A stretch of 64,000 nt of DNA from Algibacter sp. L3A6 (GTDB lineage: Bacteria > Bacteroidota > Bacteroidia > Flavobacteriales > Flavobacteriaceae): the NCBI RefSeq assembly GCF_009796825.1, contig NZ_CP047030.1, positions 558,001-622,000 on the forward strand. The letters run 5' to 3'. The notes beneath the pieces are model-generated. The model did not search any database and had not been told where the DNA came from. It saw only the letters and a list, made by a program, of their open reading frames with translations. Position numbers and translations under genes: made by a program. Shown here in pieces: positions 1 through 8,986 of this stretch. The number at the start of each line of letters is the position of its first letter. The first letter of the stretch is position 1.

Positions 1-1645
1 TCATTCCGCGATTATGCCATTCGTCTACAACAAGTTTATTGTTTAACCACAATCGAACACCATCATCCGAATTAACACCAATTTTATAAATTCCCGAAAA
101 GTTAGGCGTTATGTTGCCCGTCCATCTTATTGATTTATGCCTGTAATTGGTATACGGATCTGGCGGATTGTTTACAGGATCGAAATTCACTACCTTATCT
201 ACGCGAGTTTGCGGCGTACCTTCTAGAAACTTATCATCATAATATTCTCCGTATAAGCCAGTTTCATCATTATAATCATTACGTAAATTTTCAGCTTCAA
301 TAAGGTTTAAATTTCTAGCGGCGGTTTTCCATTTTACATAAGTAACTTCGGCTTTATTACCAACCTTTTCCTTAACTCCGTCTAAAGGAGAAATGGGTTT
401 AATAACCGGCAATCCACTATAATCTCCAAAAACAACCTGATTGGCATTAAAACCAACCACTCCTATTTTTTTAATAGCATTTACATCTAAAGGCAAAGTA
501 TTATTCTCATTTTTAAGAAGCACTATAGATTCTCTTGAAGCCTCTAAAGCTAAATCTTGATGTTTTTTTGAACCAATAATATCTGGTGAAATTTTGGTAT
601 ACGGGTTGTTTTCTGTGCTATCGAAAATCCCTAATTTAAACCGCGTAGTTAACACTCTAGCCGTTGCTTTATCTATATTTTCTTCGGAAACTAAACCTTT
701 TTTATAAGCCGAAAGTAAATGTTTTGCATAAATATCATTGCCACACTCGAAATCTAACCCCGCTTCTATTGCTGCTTTTGCTGCGAGTTCTTTAGTATCT
801 ACATATTTGTGCGATTTCACTAAATACGTTGGTGCTCCACAATCACTTACCACATAACCTTTAAAACCCCATTCATCTCTTAAAACAGTGTTTAGCAACC
901 AATTGTTTGCCGTACTTGGCACACCATTAACAGCGTTGTAAGCACTCATTATAGATTGTGCATTGCCTTCTTGAACGGTTGCTTTATAAGCTGGGAAATA
1001 ATACTCACGTAGCGACCTTTCAGAAATATTAGCATTGTAAGCAAACCGATTATCTTCTTGATTATTGGCTACAAAATGTTTGGGAGTAGACACTACTTTT
1101 AAATAGTTCTCGTCATTTCCTTGTAATCCTTTTACAAAAGCAACACCTATTTTACTGGTTAAATAAGGATCTTCACCATAAGTTTCGGGCGTTCTTCCCC
1201 AACGTGGATCGCGTGCCATATTAATGGTAGGCGACCAAAAGGTGAGTAAATCACTGTACACATTTTTTTGATCTTTACCTTGGTTGAAGAAGTTCCATTT
1301 TGCTCGGGCTTCATCTGAAATAGCTGAAGACACGTTATAAATTAAATCCGAATTCCAAGTCGCCGCTAAAGCTACAGCTTGAGGAAACACGGTAAATCGC
1401 CCACCTTTTACAACACCATGTAAAGCTTCGTTACCATGATAATATTTATCGACTTCTAAACGCGGAATCGCTTCTGCGGTAGACACAAGCATCGATACTT
1501 TTTCTTCTACGGTTAATCGCTCCAATAAATCTTGAACACGCATTTCAATAGGTAAGTCTTGATTTTGAAACGTATATTTAGTTTGGCCAAAACCTAGAAT
1601 AGGCATGACAGACAAAACAAATATGATGACTCTTTTTAATACCAT
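1..1645 (-). CDS. GH3 glycoside hydrolase with PA14 domain (C-terminus beyond window)
   Basis: Translating the minus strand from the ATG at 1643-1645 gives at least 548 residues with no stop before base 1, so the 3' end lies outside the window. The start is a Sec signal peptide (MVLKRVIIFVLSVMPILGFGQ). The GH3 barrel follows, with the KHFVANN motif and VVSDCGAP near residue 264; the Asp of SDC is the expected nucleophile. SDC rather than SDW is common in the beta-xylosidase-like branch of GH3. Residues from about 465 (GLYGEYYDD) to the window edge look like a PA14 carbohydrate-binding insertion. It probably removes terminal beta-xylose or beta-glucose from oligosaccharides in the periplasm. 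It is last in the minus-strand PUL operon, 28 bases after the fucosidase gene. The family is certain; the substrate is inferred. Confidence 0.9.
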   Translation of the reverse strand, partial: MVLKRVIIFVLSVMPILGFGQTKYTFQNQDLPIEMRVQDLLERLTVEEKVSMLVSTAEAIPRLEVDKYYHGNEALHGVVKGGRFTVFPQAVALAATWNSDLIYNVSSAISDEARAKWNFFNQGKDQKNVYSDLLTFWSPTINMARDPRWGRTPETYGEDPYLTSKIGVAFVKGLQGNDENYLKVVSTPKHFVANNQEDNRFAYNANISERSLREYYFPAYKATVQEGNAQSIMSAYNAVNGVPSTANNWLLNTVLRDEWGFKGYVVSDCGAPTYLVKSHKYVDTKELAAKAAIEAGLDFECGNDIYAKHLLSAYKKGLVSEENIDKATARVLTTRFKLGIFDSTENNPYTKISPDIIGSKKHQDLALEASRESIVLLKNENNTLPLDVNAIKKIGVVGFNANQVVFGDYSGLPVIKPISPLDGVKEKVGNKAEVTYVKWKTAARNLNLIEAENLRNDYNDETGLYGEYYDDKFLEGTPQTRVDKVVNFDPVNNPPDPYTNYRHKSIRWTGNITPNFSGIYKIGVNSDDGVRLWLNNKLVVDEWHNRGM

Positions 1646-1673
1646 TTAAAAACCGAAATTGTATGAATGATTA

Positions 1674-3092
1674 TTATTTTAACTCAATTTTAAATCCAGT
1701 AATAGGAATTTCTGTAGCAGTATAAACCGGCATTTTAATGGTTAAACCCGTTTTTGTTTGCTTCCATTTTACTTTATCGGTAGTATTTAATCGTGTTATC
1801 GATTTTATCTTATCGCCGTTCTCTAAAGCCAATGCTTTGATAATAACTTCTTTATCGGTAACGCTGCACACGTAAGCATAAACAGCTCCGTTTTTTGAAG
1901 TAAACCTAACTTCAGGAAAAACAACTTTCGATGTGCCATCATGTTCGTTATCTTTCATCGTGTTTTTTTCTTCGGAAAACTTAACCTTTCCGTTTTCTTT
2001 TGGTGTATCAACAAGGCGCTCTCCTTGTACTTTCCATGGTTTAGAACCGTAGATTCCTTCTGAATTTTGCTTGATCCATATTCCCATTTCTGCCAATCGC
2101 TCTTGAGCTAAATCTGTAATTTCACCCTTAGCCGTTGGTCCGTTATTCAATAGTAAATTTCCGCCTTTACTTACTATTTCTAGAAACTGGCGTGTCATTA
2201 ATTCTGAAGATTTATAAATAGTATCGTACTCAATATAACCCCAATTTTTTCCCATGGTAATACAAGCTTCCCAAGGCTCTACTTCCAGGCCATCAACAAT
2301 TTCTTGCTCCTTAACTTTATAATCACCAAAACCATGTTTAATACGGCTATTTATAATACATTCCGGTTGAAGTTCAAGAATCAATTCTCTTAATTCTTTG
2401 CTTTCCTCTGGGCTAATTAATTCTGGTGTATCAAACCAAACAACATCAATTTTACCATATTGGGTAAGCAACTCCTTTATTTGCGGTTTTACTTTTCTTT
2501 CAAAATAGCGACTGTAAACTTTAATATCCTCATCTGGATAATCTACCAAATTACTTCTACCTCCTTTAAAAGGCCAATCGGTAGCCACATCTGGATCTTC
2601 CCAATCACGACCCAATGAGTAATAAAACCCAAATTTCATATCGTGTTTATGGCAAGCCGCAACGAGTTCCGTCATAGGATCTTTTGCGTAAGGCGTTCTG
2701 GTTCTAATATTATAATCGTTGGATGGTGAATCGAACATGGCAAAACCATCATGATGCTTGGAGGTGATGATAATATACTTCATTCCTGCCGCTTTAGCAG
2801 TGAGCACCCATTTTTCGGCATCGTAATTAACCGGATTAAAATCATCAGCTATAGTTGCATATTCTTTTAAAGATATTTTTTCATGAATCATGAAATGCTC
2901 ATTCCCTTTTGCTTTGTGACCTTTCCAATACCCTGCGGTTTGAGAATATAAACCCCAATGCATAAACATACCAAATTTGGCATCTTTCCACCACTCCATT
3001 TTATCGGACGACTGGGAAAAGGCATTCGTTATAAAAACAAGTAAAAAACCTAAACTGTAATAAAAATTTCTTCGGAATGTGTTCTGCTTCAT
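1674..3092 (-). CDS. GH29 alpha-L-fucosidase
   Basis: This is a 472-residue exported enzyme with an N-terminal signal peptide ending near NAFSQ. The GH29 catalytic barrel is clear. WWKDAKFGMFMHWG is the usual opening, SKHHDGFAMFDS is the substrate-binding His-His stretch, and IDVVWFDTPE (around residue 222) carries the expected nucleophile Asp. A small C-terminal beta domain follows. It should release alpha-L-fucose from oligosaccharides, acting in the periplasm. It sits 36 bases downstream of a second, clearly different GH29 gene in the same operon, so the two probably cleave different fucosyl linkages. The general acid/base residue cannot be placed confidently by eye. Confidence 0.93.
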   Translation of the reverse strand: MKQNTFRRNFYYSLGFLLVFITNAFSQSSDKMEWWKDAKFGMFMHWGLYSQTAGYWKGHKAKGNEHFMIHEKISLKEYATIADDFNPVNYDAEKWVLTAKAAGMKYIIITSKHHDGFAMFDSPSNDYNIRTRTPYAKDPMTELVAACHKHDMKFGFYYSLGRDWEDPDVATDWPFKGGRSNLVDYPDEDIKVYSRYFERKVKPQIKELLTQYGKIDVVWFDTPELISPEESKELRELILELQPECIINSRIKHGFGDYKVKEQEIVDGLEVEPWEACITMGKNWGYIEYDTIYKSSELMTRQFLEIVSKGGNLLLNNGPTAKGEITDLAQERLAEMGIWIKQNSEGIYGSKPWKVQGERLVDTPKENGKVKFSEEKNTMKDNEHDGTSKVVFPEVRFTSKNGAVYAYVCSVTDKEVIIKALALENGDKIKSITRLNTTDKVKWKQTKTGLTIKMPVYTATEIPITGFKIELK

Positions 3093-3128
3093 TTTATGAT
3101 AATTTGGATATTTTCTAAGAATAAACTC

Positions 3129-4430
3129 TTACTTGGTAATAAATTCTATGTTGGTTAACTTCACCACCACAGGGTTTGGCCAAATTTTATCGTTATAAAG
3201 CCTTTGCGCTCTACTGATAGAAATTTCAAGTAAATCCTCATGCTGAATAAATCGAGACGTTGGTGTGTTTTCTGGCCAATACTCCACTACTAAATCACTT
3301 TGTCCAAGTACCGAAATTGTGGTGTTTTTAGTGGATTGTATATTTTTCAATAGAAAGTTTCGTCTAAAGCCTTTAAACCAATTTTCTTGTCCGGTAATAA
3401 AAACATAAGCGGTGTTATCATCTTTACCTTTTGTAAACCACATATCGCCATCTTTAACAATGGTTGGCACGGTTCTCACATTTTTCACGCCTTCTTCATT
3501 AACATACATCCATAACGCAATTTCTCTCAAACGCTCTTCTTGCTCTATAGGAATTTCTCCGTTAGGTTTCGGACCTATATTCATTAAAAAGTTACCGCCT
3601 TTTGCTCGGATTTCAATCAGTTTTTCGATTAATTCAGAGCCATCTTTATAATCTTCATTCGTAGGTTTGTATTGCCATTGCGTACCCATCGTCATGCAAG
3701 TTTCCCATGGTCCTGGCATGGCGCCGCCTGGAATTTTTTGTTCTGGTGTATTCATCTCACCACGAGTAACAACAATATCTGGTGCGATTTCATGAACATA
3801 TTGTGCCATAGGCTTCGCCTGAAAAGCATCGAAAAACATCACATCTATAGGACCATAATTATCAATAATCTCTTTAACTTGAGTTTTGTCGTATTCAAAA
3901 AGCTCTTTATTGGCAGTTACTTGTGTCATTGGGCCTTTTCGAGAAATTAAATGCCCCTGCTTATGGATAAAACTAAAATCTTCTGGAGAAAAATAAATCC
4001 CCACTTTTAAATCGAATTTACGCAACGCCTTTACTAATTCTCCAACAATATCCTTTCCGTAAGGTGTATTCATGATATTGAAATCGGTAGTTTTAGTATC
4101 CCACATACAAAAACCATTATGGTGTTTTGCTGTAAAAACAACATACTCGGCTCCTGCTACTTTAAACAAACGCGCCCATTCTTCTGCATCAAATTTATTG
4201 GGATAAAATGTTTTAGGAAGCTCGTTAAAATATTTTTTTACATAATTGTCTGAAGCACCAACTAACGAATGACTAATAACACTCCCCAATTGAGAATCCA
4301 TACTCCAATGCACAAATATACCGAAGCCCATATCCATGAAATCTTCATTAAGTTCGGGCTTATTTTTAAGTTGTGAAAAGGCTGAAAACGTTGTTAGTAA
4401 AATGAGTAGTATAGAAAATTTCAACTTCAT
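3129..4430 (-). CDS. GH29 alpha-L-fucosidase, second paralogue
   Basis: The protein has 433 residues with a signal peptide (MKLKFSILLILLTTFSAFSQ). GH29 hallmarks are GFGIFVHWSMDSQLG, FTAKHHNGFCMWD and IDVMFFDAFQ (around residue 200, putative nucleophile Asp). It differs from the neighbouring fucosidase throughout; for example FVHWSMDS replaces FMHWGLYS, and the C-terminal part is shorter. It is therefore an old paralogue rather than a recent duplicate. The gene lies 14 bases downstream of the GH92 gene, within one operon. Alpha-L-fucosidase activity is the family expectation. The linkage, or activity on alpha-L-galactose instead, cannot be told from sequence. Confidence 0.9.
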   Translation of the reverse strand: MKLKFSILLILLTTFSAFSQLKNKPELNEDFMDMGFGIFVHWSMDSQLGSVISHSLVGASDNYVKKYFNELPKTFYPNKFDAEEWARLFKVAGAEYVVFTAKHHNGFCMWDTKTTDFNIMNTPYGKDIVGELVKALRKFDLKVGIYFSPEDFSFIHKQGHLISRKGPMTQVTANKELFEYDKTQVKEIIDNYGPIDVMFFDAFQAKPMAQYVHEIAPDIVVTRGEMNTPEQKIPGGAMPGPWETCMTMGTQWQYKPTNEDYKDGSELIEKLIEIRAKGGNFLMNIGPKPNGEIPIEQEERLREIALWMYVNEEGVKNVRTVPTIVKDGDMWFTKGKDDNTAYVFITGQENWFKGFRRNFLLKNIQSTKNTTISVLGQSDLVVEYWPENTPTSRFIQHEDLLEISISRAQRLYNDKIWPNPVVVKLTNIEFITK

Positions 4431-4444
4431 AATTATAAATATTA

Positions 4445-6769
4445 TTATTTAGAAACGTTAGACATTTCTAATATTAATTCGCCACCGTTTAATAGGTCTC
4501 GATGAGAAATACTATAATTTTCAATTGGCTTATTATTCAAACTCACTTTACTAACATAAACATTGGCATCACCATTATTATGTGCTTTTATGCTGAATGT
4601 TTTATTTGAATAATAATCTGGATTTAATTTGATGGTAACCTCGTCGAATATAGGGCTTCCTATTTGATATTCTGGGTTGGTTTCTGTTCCTCCATTCATC
4701 TGAAATAATCCAATTTTCATAAGAACTGAAAGACTTCCCATTAAACCTTGATCTTCATCACCATTAAAACCAGTAGATGGAGACAAGCCTGCAAAAGCTT
4801 TATTAATAACGGCACGAGACCAGTATTGAGACAAATCGTTTCGTCCCAATTTATTAAACACAAAAGCCGTTTGCATCGATGGTTGATTACCATAGTTTAC
4901 AGGAATTCGACTATACTCTGGGTGTAATTCTTGCGAATGCGAATTCCCTGCTGTAAATCCAATTTCTTGGGCTGTTTTAAATTGTTGGTTAAGTTTTTCA
5001 ACCGCTTTATCATTTCCGCCCATTAATGTTGCTAATCCTTCTAAATCGTGAGGCACAAACCATGTAGATTGCGCTCCATTAGATTCTATAAAACCATTTT
5101 CGGCTTGGTAAGGATCGAAATCTTCTTTCCATACACCCGCTAAGTTTTTAGGACGCATCCAAGTCGATTCAGTATCAAACACATTTTTATAATTCTTAGA
5201 TCGTTTTATAAAATAATTATAATCGTCATTATGGATTAACTTTTTAGCCAACTGCGCTAAAGTCCAATCTTGATACGCATACTCCATGGTCATGCTTGCT
5301 CCATCTTGATGACCTCCAAAATTACCATCTGGAATTGGGTAAGGCACATAGCCATTTTCAATATAATATTTTAAACCGCCACCTAAGTTTGTATCATGCT
5401 CGTAACCGGCTTTCCCCATAATACCATTAAGCATGTGGTTCTTTTTTAAAGCCTGGTAAATGCCTTCTAAATCTTCTGTAATTATTCCTTTTTGAATAGC
5501 ACTTACCATAAACGGTGTAGAAGATGCTCCTGTCATCACGTAAGTGTAATTTCCTCCTGAAGGCCCACGTGGTACTAAACCACCATCTTTATAATATTGC
5601 ATTAATGAATGTGCAAAATCGGCCATAATTTCAGGGTACGCCATTCCCCAAAGTGTATTTATTGTCCATTGCGCACCCCAAAATGAATCGGAATTAAAGT
5701 GATTAAATTTCGGTTTACCATTTTCATCTAACGGTAATTGCCCAATTCTAAATTCAGCTCCCGTATTATCAGGATACGCACCGTTGGCATCGTTTATAAT
5801 TCTACGCCCTTGTAATGCGTGCCATAAATCGGTATAAAAACGCCTTTGTGCTTGTTCTGTATTTCCTTTTACATCAATTCTTCCAAGTAACTCATTCCAT
5901 TCACCCTTAGAATCATTTACAATTTGGTCGAAATCCCAGTTTGGTAATTCTTTATTTATATTAAGATTTGCATTTTCCACGGAAGTGTACGATATACCAA
6001 CCTTCATTAAAACTCTCTTTTTATCTTCTTTTAAACTGACGAGGTAATTACCCGTTTCTTCATCTTTTTCTAAAGCTTCAATTTCAGTATTCAACTTCAC
6101 TTTAAAATAAACAGTTAACGGTTTTGGTCTGCGATGTGTTGGTTCCATAACCAAATGCCCCGAAAGTTCATTTTTATTATTTTGTTCTAAAACCCCATTC
6201 GAATTTTCACAAGGTCCCAAAATGGTATTCAAATTAAAAAGAACGGCTGCATTTTTATTTTCAGGAAACGTAAATTGATGTAAACCAACACGTTTTGTAC
6301 TCGTAAGTTCTGTTTTCATGTTATAACGCTCTAATTCTAAACTATGAAAACCAGGTGTTATTTGCTCTTTGTCGTGATTGAATTTTGAATAAAAATCTTT
6401 AAAAATATTGCTTTTATTTTCTTCGGAAATGGTAACGGGCATAACAGAAACACCAGACATTTGCCATGCATGGATATGGCTAAACCCTTTAATAGTATCT
6501 GTTTTATAACGATAGCCACTACCCCAAGCACCACCAATTTGTGTGTCGGGACTTAAATTAACCATACCAAACGGGCGATTTGCAGACGAAAAGAAAAACC
6601 ACCTAGAATTTTCGGTATCTAATAACGGATACACTTTTTGGGTATAATCTATAGCAGATTCCTGAGTTGTTTTTAATTCCTGTTTTTCATTTTCTTTACA
6701 CGAAAAAATGGCAAGACATACAAAAATTAAAATGTAGAATCTGTTTTTAAGGAGGTAATGTAACTTCAT
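4445..6769 (-). CDS. Divergent GH92 family glycosidase, lipoprotein
   Basis: This 774-residue protein begins with a lipoprotein signal (lipobox AIFSC, Cys near residue 24), placing it on a membrane facing the periplasm or surface. It matches GH92 over its length: RPFGMVNLSPDT near the start, then GFSHIHAWQMSG, the helical domain with SMTMEYAYQDWTLAQLAK, and the closing YQIGSPIFDEVTI. GH92 enzymes are calcium-dependent exo-alpha-mannosidases. Two motifs deviate here: GFSHIHAWQ replaces the usual GFSHTHLSG, and GDEDQGLMGSLSVL replaces GNDDxGQMSAWYVF. A different sugar specificity is therefore likely. Spacing to both neighbours is about 12-14 bases, so it is co-transcribed. Confidence 0.85.
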   Translation of the reverse strand: MKLHYLLKNRFYILIFVCLAIFSCKENEKQELKTTQESAIDYTQKVYPLLDTENSRWFFFSSANRPFGMVNLSPDTQIGGAWGSGYRYKTDTIKGFSHIHAWQMSGVSVMPVTISEENKSNIFKDFYSKFNHDKEQITPGFHSLELERYNMKTELTSTKRVGLHQFTFPENKNAAVLFNLNTILGPCENSNGVLEQNNKNELSGHLVMEPTHRRPKPLTVYFKVKLNTEIEALEKDEETGNYLVSLKEDKKRVLMKVGISYTSVENANLNINKELPNWDFDQIVNDSKGEWNELLGRIDVKGNTEQAQRRFYTDLWHALQGRRIINDANGAYPDNTGAEFRIGQLPLDENGKPKFNHFNSDSFWGAQWTINTLWGMAYPEIMADFAHSLMQYYKDGGLVPRGPSGGNYTYVMTGASSTPFMVSAIQKGIITEDLEGIYQALKKNHMLNGIMGKAGYEHDTNLGGGLKYYIENGYVPYPIPDGNFGGHQDGASMTMEYAYQDWTLAQLAKKLIHNDDYNYFIKRSKNYKNVFDTESTWMRPKNLAGVWKEDFDPYQAENGFIESNGAQSTWFVPHDLEGLATLMGGNDKAVEKLNQQFKTAQEIGFTAGNSHSQELHPEYSRIPVNYGNQPSMQTAFVFNKLGRNDLSQYWSRAVINKAFAGLSPSTGFNGDEDQGLMGSLSVLMKIGLFQMNGGTETNPEYQIGSPIFDEVTIKLNPDYYSNKTFSIKAHNNGDANVYVSKVSLNNKPIENYSISHRDLLNGGELILEMSNVSK

Positions 6770-6780
6770 TATTATAGGTT

Positions 6781-8814
6781 TTAAGGCGTAATTTTATTTA
6801 AGTTATTTTCAATCGCGGCTAACATATCGTAAGTAGGAAAACCATTATTTTGTCTTCTATTTTTTATGGCGTACCAACCGTTCCATTTATCATCTAAATC
6901 GCCAGATGCTCTGCGTTTATAAACAGCTTCTAGTTGTTCTTTAGCCGAAGGAAGCAATGCTTTAGCTTCATTTAAAAACGTTACATTTTTAGATGCTTCG
7001 AATTGGTTTTTAAGTTTTGTCATACTATGAAGCGTAGTTTCAAAAGCAATTAAATCATTATATAATTGCGCAGGTAACAAAATATAGGCATTATAGAAAT
7101 CGGTCGCTTCAATTTGATAACCTCGCTCTGCTTCCGTTAAGGCTTTTTGAACATTTGCAGCAACATGTGCCGTAGTTTTATAATCTCCTATAACACGTTT
7201 ATAATCAAAAGGAATTGGAGTTTTTCCTGGTCTTCTAATTGGTGTGTTTGATAAATATGAAACCGCCTCACGAATTTCCCATAAGTGCTCTACATAACCT
7301 TTACGTCCTTCTTGCGCTTCATGCAAATATTTCATGGAAGCTATAGCGTGACTTGATGCTTTTTCTGAAAAATATCGAGAAGTCCAATCTTTATAAAATT
7401 CATCGCCATTAAACGTATCTGGATTATTACAAACGGCACTATACGCTTCTAGATTTAATAAAAATGGTCTAAAATTTTGTCCGTTTACTAAACAAAACTT
7501 ATCGGCTTTATAGGTTTCAAACATGGCTTTCATTATCGTTTCCACCTTGTTTGGATATGGATTGTGAACGGTGTGGTTTAACCAATATCCAGCATGCATA
7601 TAGGTTCCAAACTCATAATTATCGGTAGTATTTGGTAGATGTTCGAAATCGCCAAAACCATGATCGGACCAAAGCACTGTCCAGTCTGTTGGTGGTCTAA
7701 AACCTTCGTTCCACATTTCCATCCCATCGGAATAACACACCAAAACTTTTGAAGCATTAGGTTTATATTCGTCTATTAATTTTCCAAATTCAACATAAAC
7801 TTCGTTAAATACATCTATTTTACTTTCGCCACAAGTACTCTCGTATTTCCAATCCCAAACTTGATGACGCGGACGTAGAATAAAAATATCTGTTTTAGCC
7901 AATGGTGTTTTCTCTAAATAGTAACGCCAAGCACTTATCCAATCTTCTTTATATGTTTTCCAACAATCGGCTTTATCAGCCGACATAGGATGAATTTGGT
8001 AGCCTAACTCAAAATCTATAGCCACTTTCATGCCTTTTAATTGGGCATAATCGATCATTTTATCTATAAAATTAATATCGACTTGATAGTCTGGTTTTAG
8101 TTTTTTGTACTCTGGACGAACATAGAATTCTGGTCGCCCCAACATATCGAACAACTGTATAGCGTTGTAGCGCATGCGCACTAAGGCATCTATTAATTCA
8201 GTATAAGTTTCCCAATCGTACTCTAGTAATTTACCTCGGTAATTTGCTAGCTCGTCCACATCGTTTTCAAAATAGGCTAAAACGGGAACTTTTGGTGGTG
8301 CTATAGTTTTTGTTGTGAAGTTAAAGACGGCTTCGTTATCTATTTTACTCGCTGTTTTACCTGTCCAATATTCTAAAGGATCAATACCTAAAACATCTTT
8401 TGAATAATCGTAAATAGCATACTGCAAGCCTTGCACGTCTGAACCTCCAATTACAATCGTGTTTTTATGATTATTGTGATTTACTTTTGCCCAAATCCCA
8501 CCGCGACTTCCGGGTATTTCAGTAGACAAATTAATATTTTTTTGAATGGCTAATTCTTGGATTAACGCATTTGAAGTTGGTGTTCCTAGAATGAAAACTG
8601 TACCTTTTTTTGGAAAAGCTTCTTTTTCTGAAACAATTTTAACTTCGGAAGTAATTACTTTTTGTAAATCTGTTTTTAAATCATCTATAGTGTTTAATTC
8701 TACTTTTGATAAGTTATCTCCAACCACTAAATAGAATGATTCATCTACTGTTTGTGTACATGAAAAGCATAAAACAACTATTAATAGAATACTTAAAATG
8801 TAATTTTTTTTCAT
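6781..8814 (-). CDS. GH115-like putative alpha-glucuronidase, lipoprotein
   Basis: The ATG at 8812-8814 is preferred over an upstream TTG at 8832 because it directly opens a lipoprotein signal (MKKNYILSILLIVVLCFSC). The product is then about 677 residues. The order of features resembles GH115: an N-terminal alpha/beta domain ending in TIVIGGSDVQGLQYAIYDYS, LGIDPLEYWTGK, then a barrel with YFENDVDEL, DWETYTELIDALVRMRYNA and WSDHGFGDF. Classical GH115 alpha-glucuronidases are roughly 800-1000 residues, so this copy is short and may lack the C-terminal domains. It may remove (4-O-methyl-)glucuronic acid from side chains. It is the first gene after the hairpin that follows susD. Family placement is by pattern only. 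Confidence 0.65.
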   Translation of the reverse strand: MKKNYILSILLIVVLCFSCTQTVDESFYLVVGDNLSKVELNTIDDLKTDLQKVITSEVKIVSEKEAFPKKGTVFILGTPTSNALIQELAIQKNINLSTEIPGSRGGIWAKVNHNNHKNTIVIGGSDVQGLQYAIYDYSKDVLGIDPLEYWTGKTASKIDNEAVFNFTTKTIAPPKVPVLAYFENDVDELANYRGKLLEYDWETYTELIDALVRMRYNAIQLFDMLGRPEFYVRPEYKKLKPDYQVDINFIDKMIDYAQLKGMKVAIDFELGYQIHPMSADKADCWKTYKEDWISAWRYYLEKTPLAKTDIFILRPRHQVWDWKYESTCGESKIDVFNEVYVEFGKLIDEYKPNASKVLVCYSDGMEMWNEGFRPPTDWTVLWSDHGFGDFEHLPNTTDNYEFGTYMHAGYWLNHTVHNPYPNKVETIMKAMFETYKADKFCLVNGQNFRPFLLNLEAYSAVCNNPDTFNGDEFYKDWTSRYFSEKASSHAIASMKYLHEAQEGRKGYVEHLWEIREAVSYLSNTPIRRPGKTPIPFDYKRVIGDYKTTAHVAANVQKALTEAERGYQIEATDFYNAYILLPAQLYNDLIAFETTLHSMTKLKNQFEASKNVTFLNEAKALLPSAKEQLEAVYKRRASGDLDDKWNGWYAIKNRRQNNGFPTYDMLAAIENNLNKITP

Positions 8815-8913
8815 ATTTAAAATGGGCTTCAAAATTGATTGTATCTATAATTTAGAGTAAACGTATTTAACAGTTTCTGTTTACAAAAATGAAATGACTC
8901 TTGATTAATAAAA

Positions 8914-8945
8914 ATATAGGCAGACATATTCTCGTCTGCCTATAT
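8914..8945 (-). terminator. Hairpin between susD and the glycosidase genes
   Basis: A perfect 12-base-pair stem, ATATAGGCAGAC (8914-8925) with GTCTGCCTATAT (8934-8945), encloses an 8-base loop. On the minus strand it lies 42 bases after the susD stop and is followed by TTTT, then TATTAATCAAG. It is probably a partial terminator or an RNA-processing stop that lets susCD be expressed more than the downstream glycosidases. Confidence 0.65.
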
Positions 8946-8986
8946 AAACTAACTTAAAACAACTAAATCTTTTAATTTGCTATTAA

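Noticed and set aside
3412..3950. Plus-strand open frames inside the GH29 gene (and similar opposite-strand frames elsewhere)
   Set aside because: They lie wholly within strong minus-strand genes, lack family features and reflect the antisense of coding sequence.
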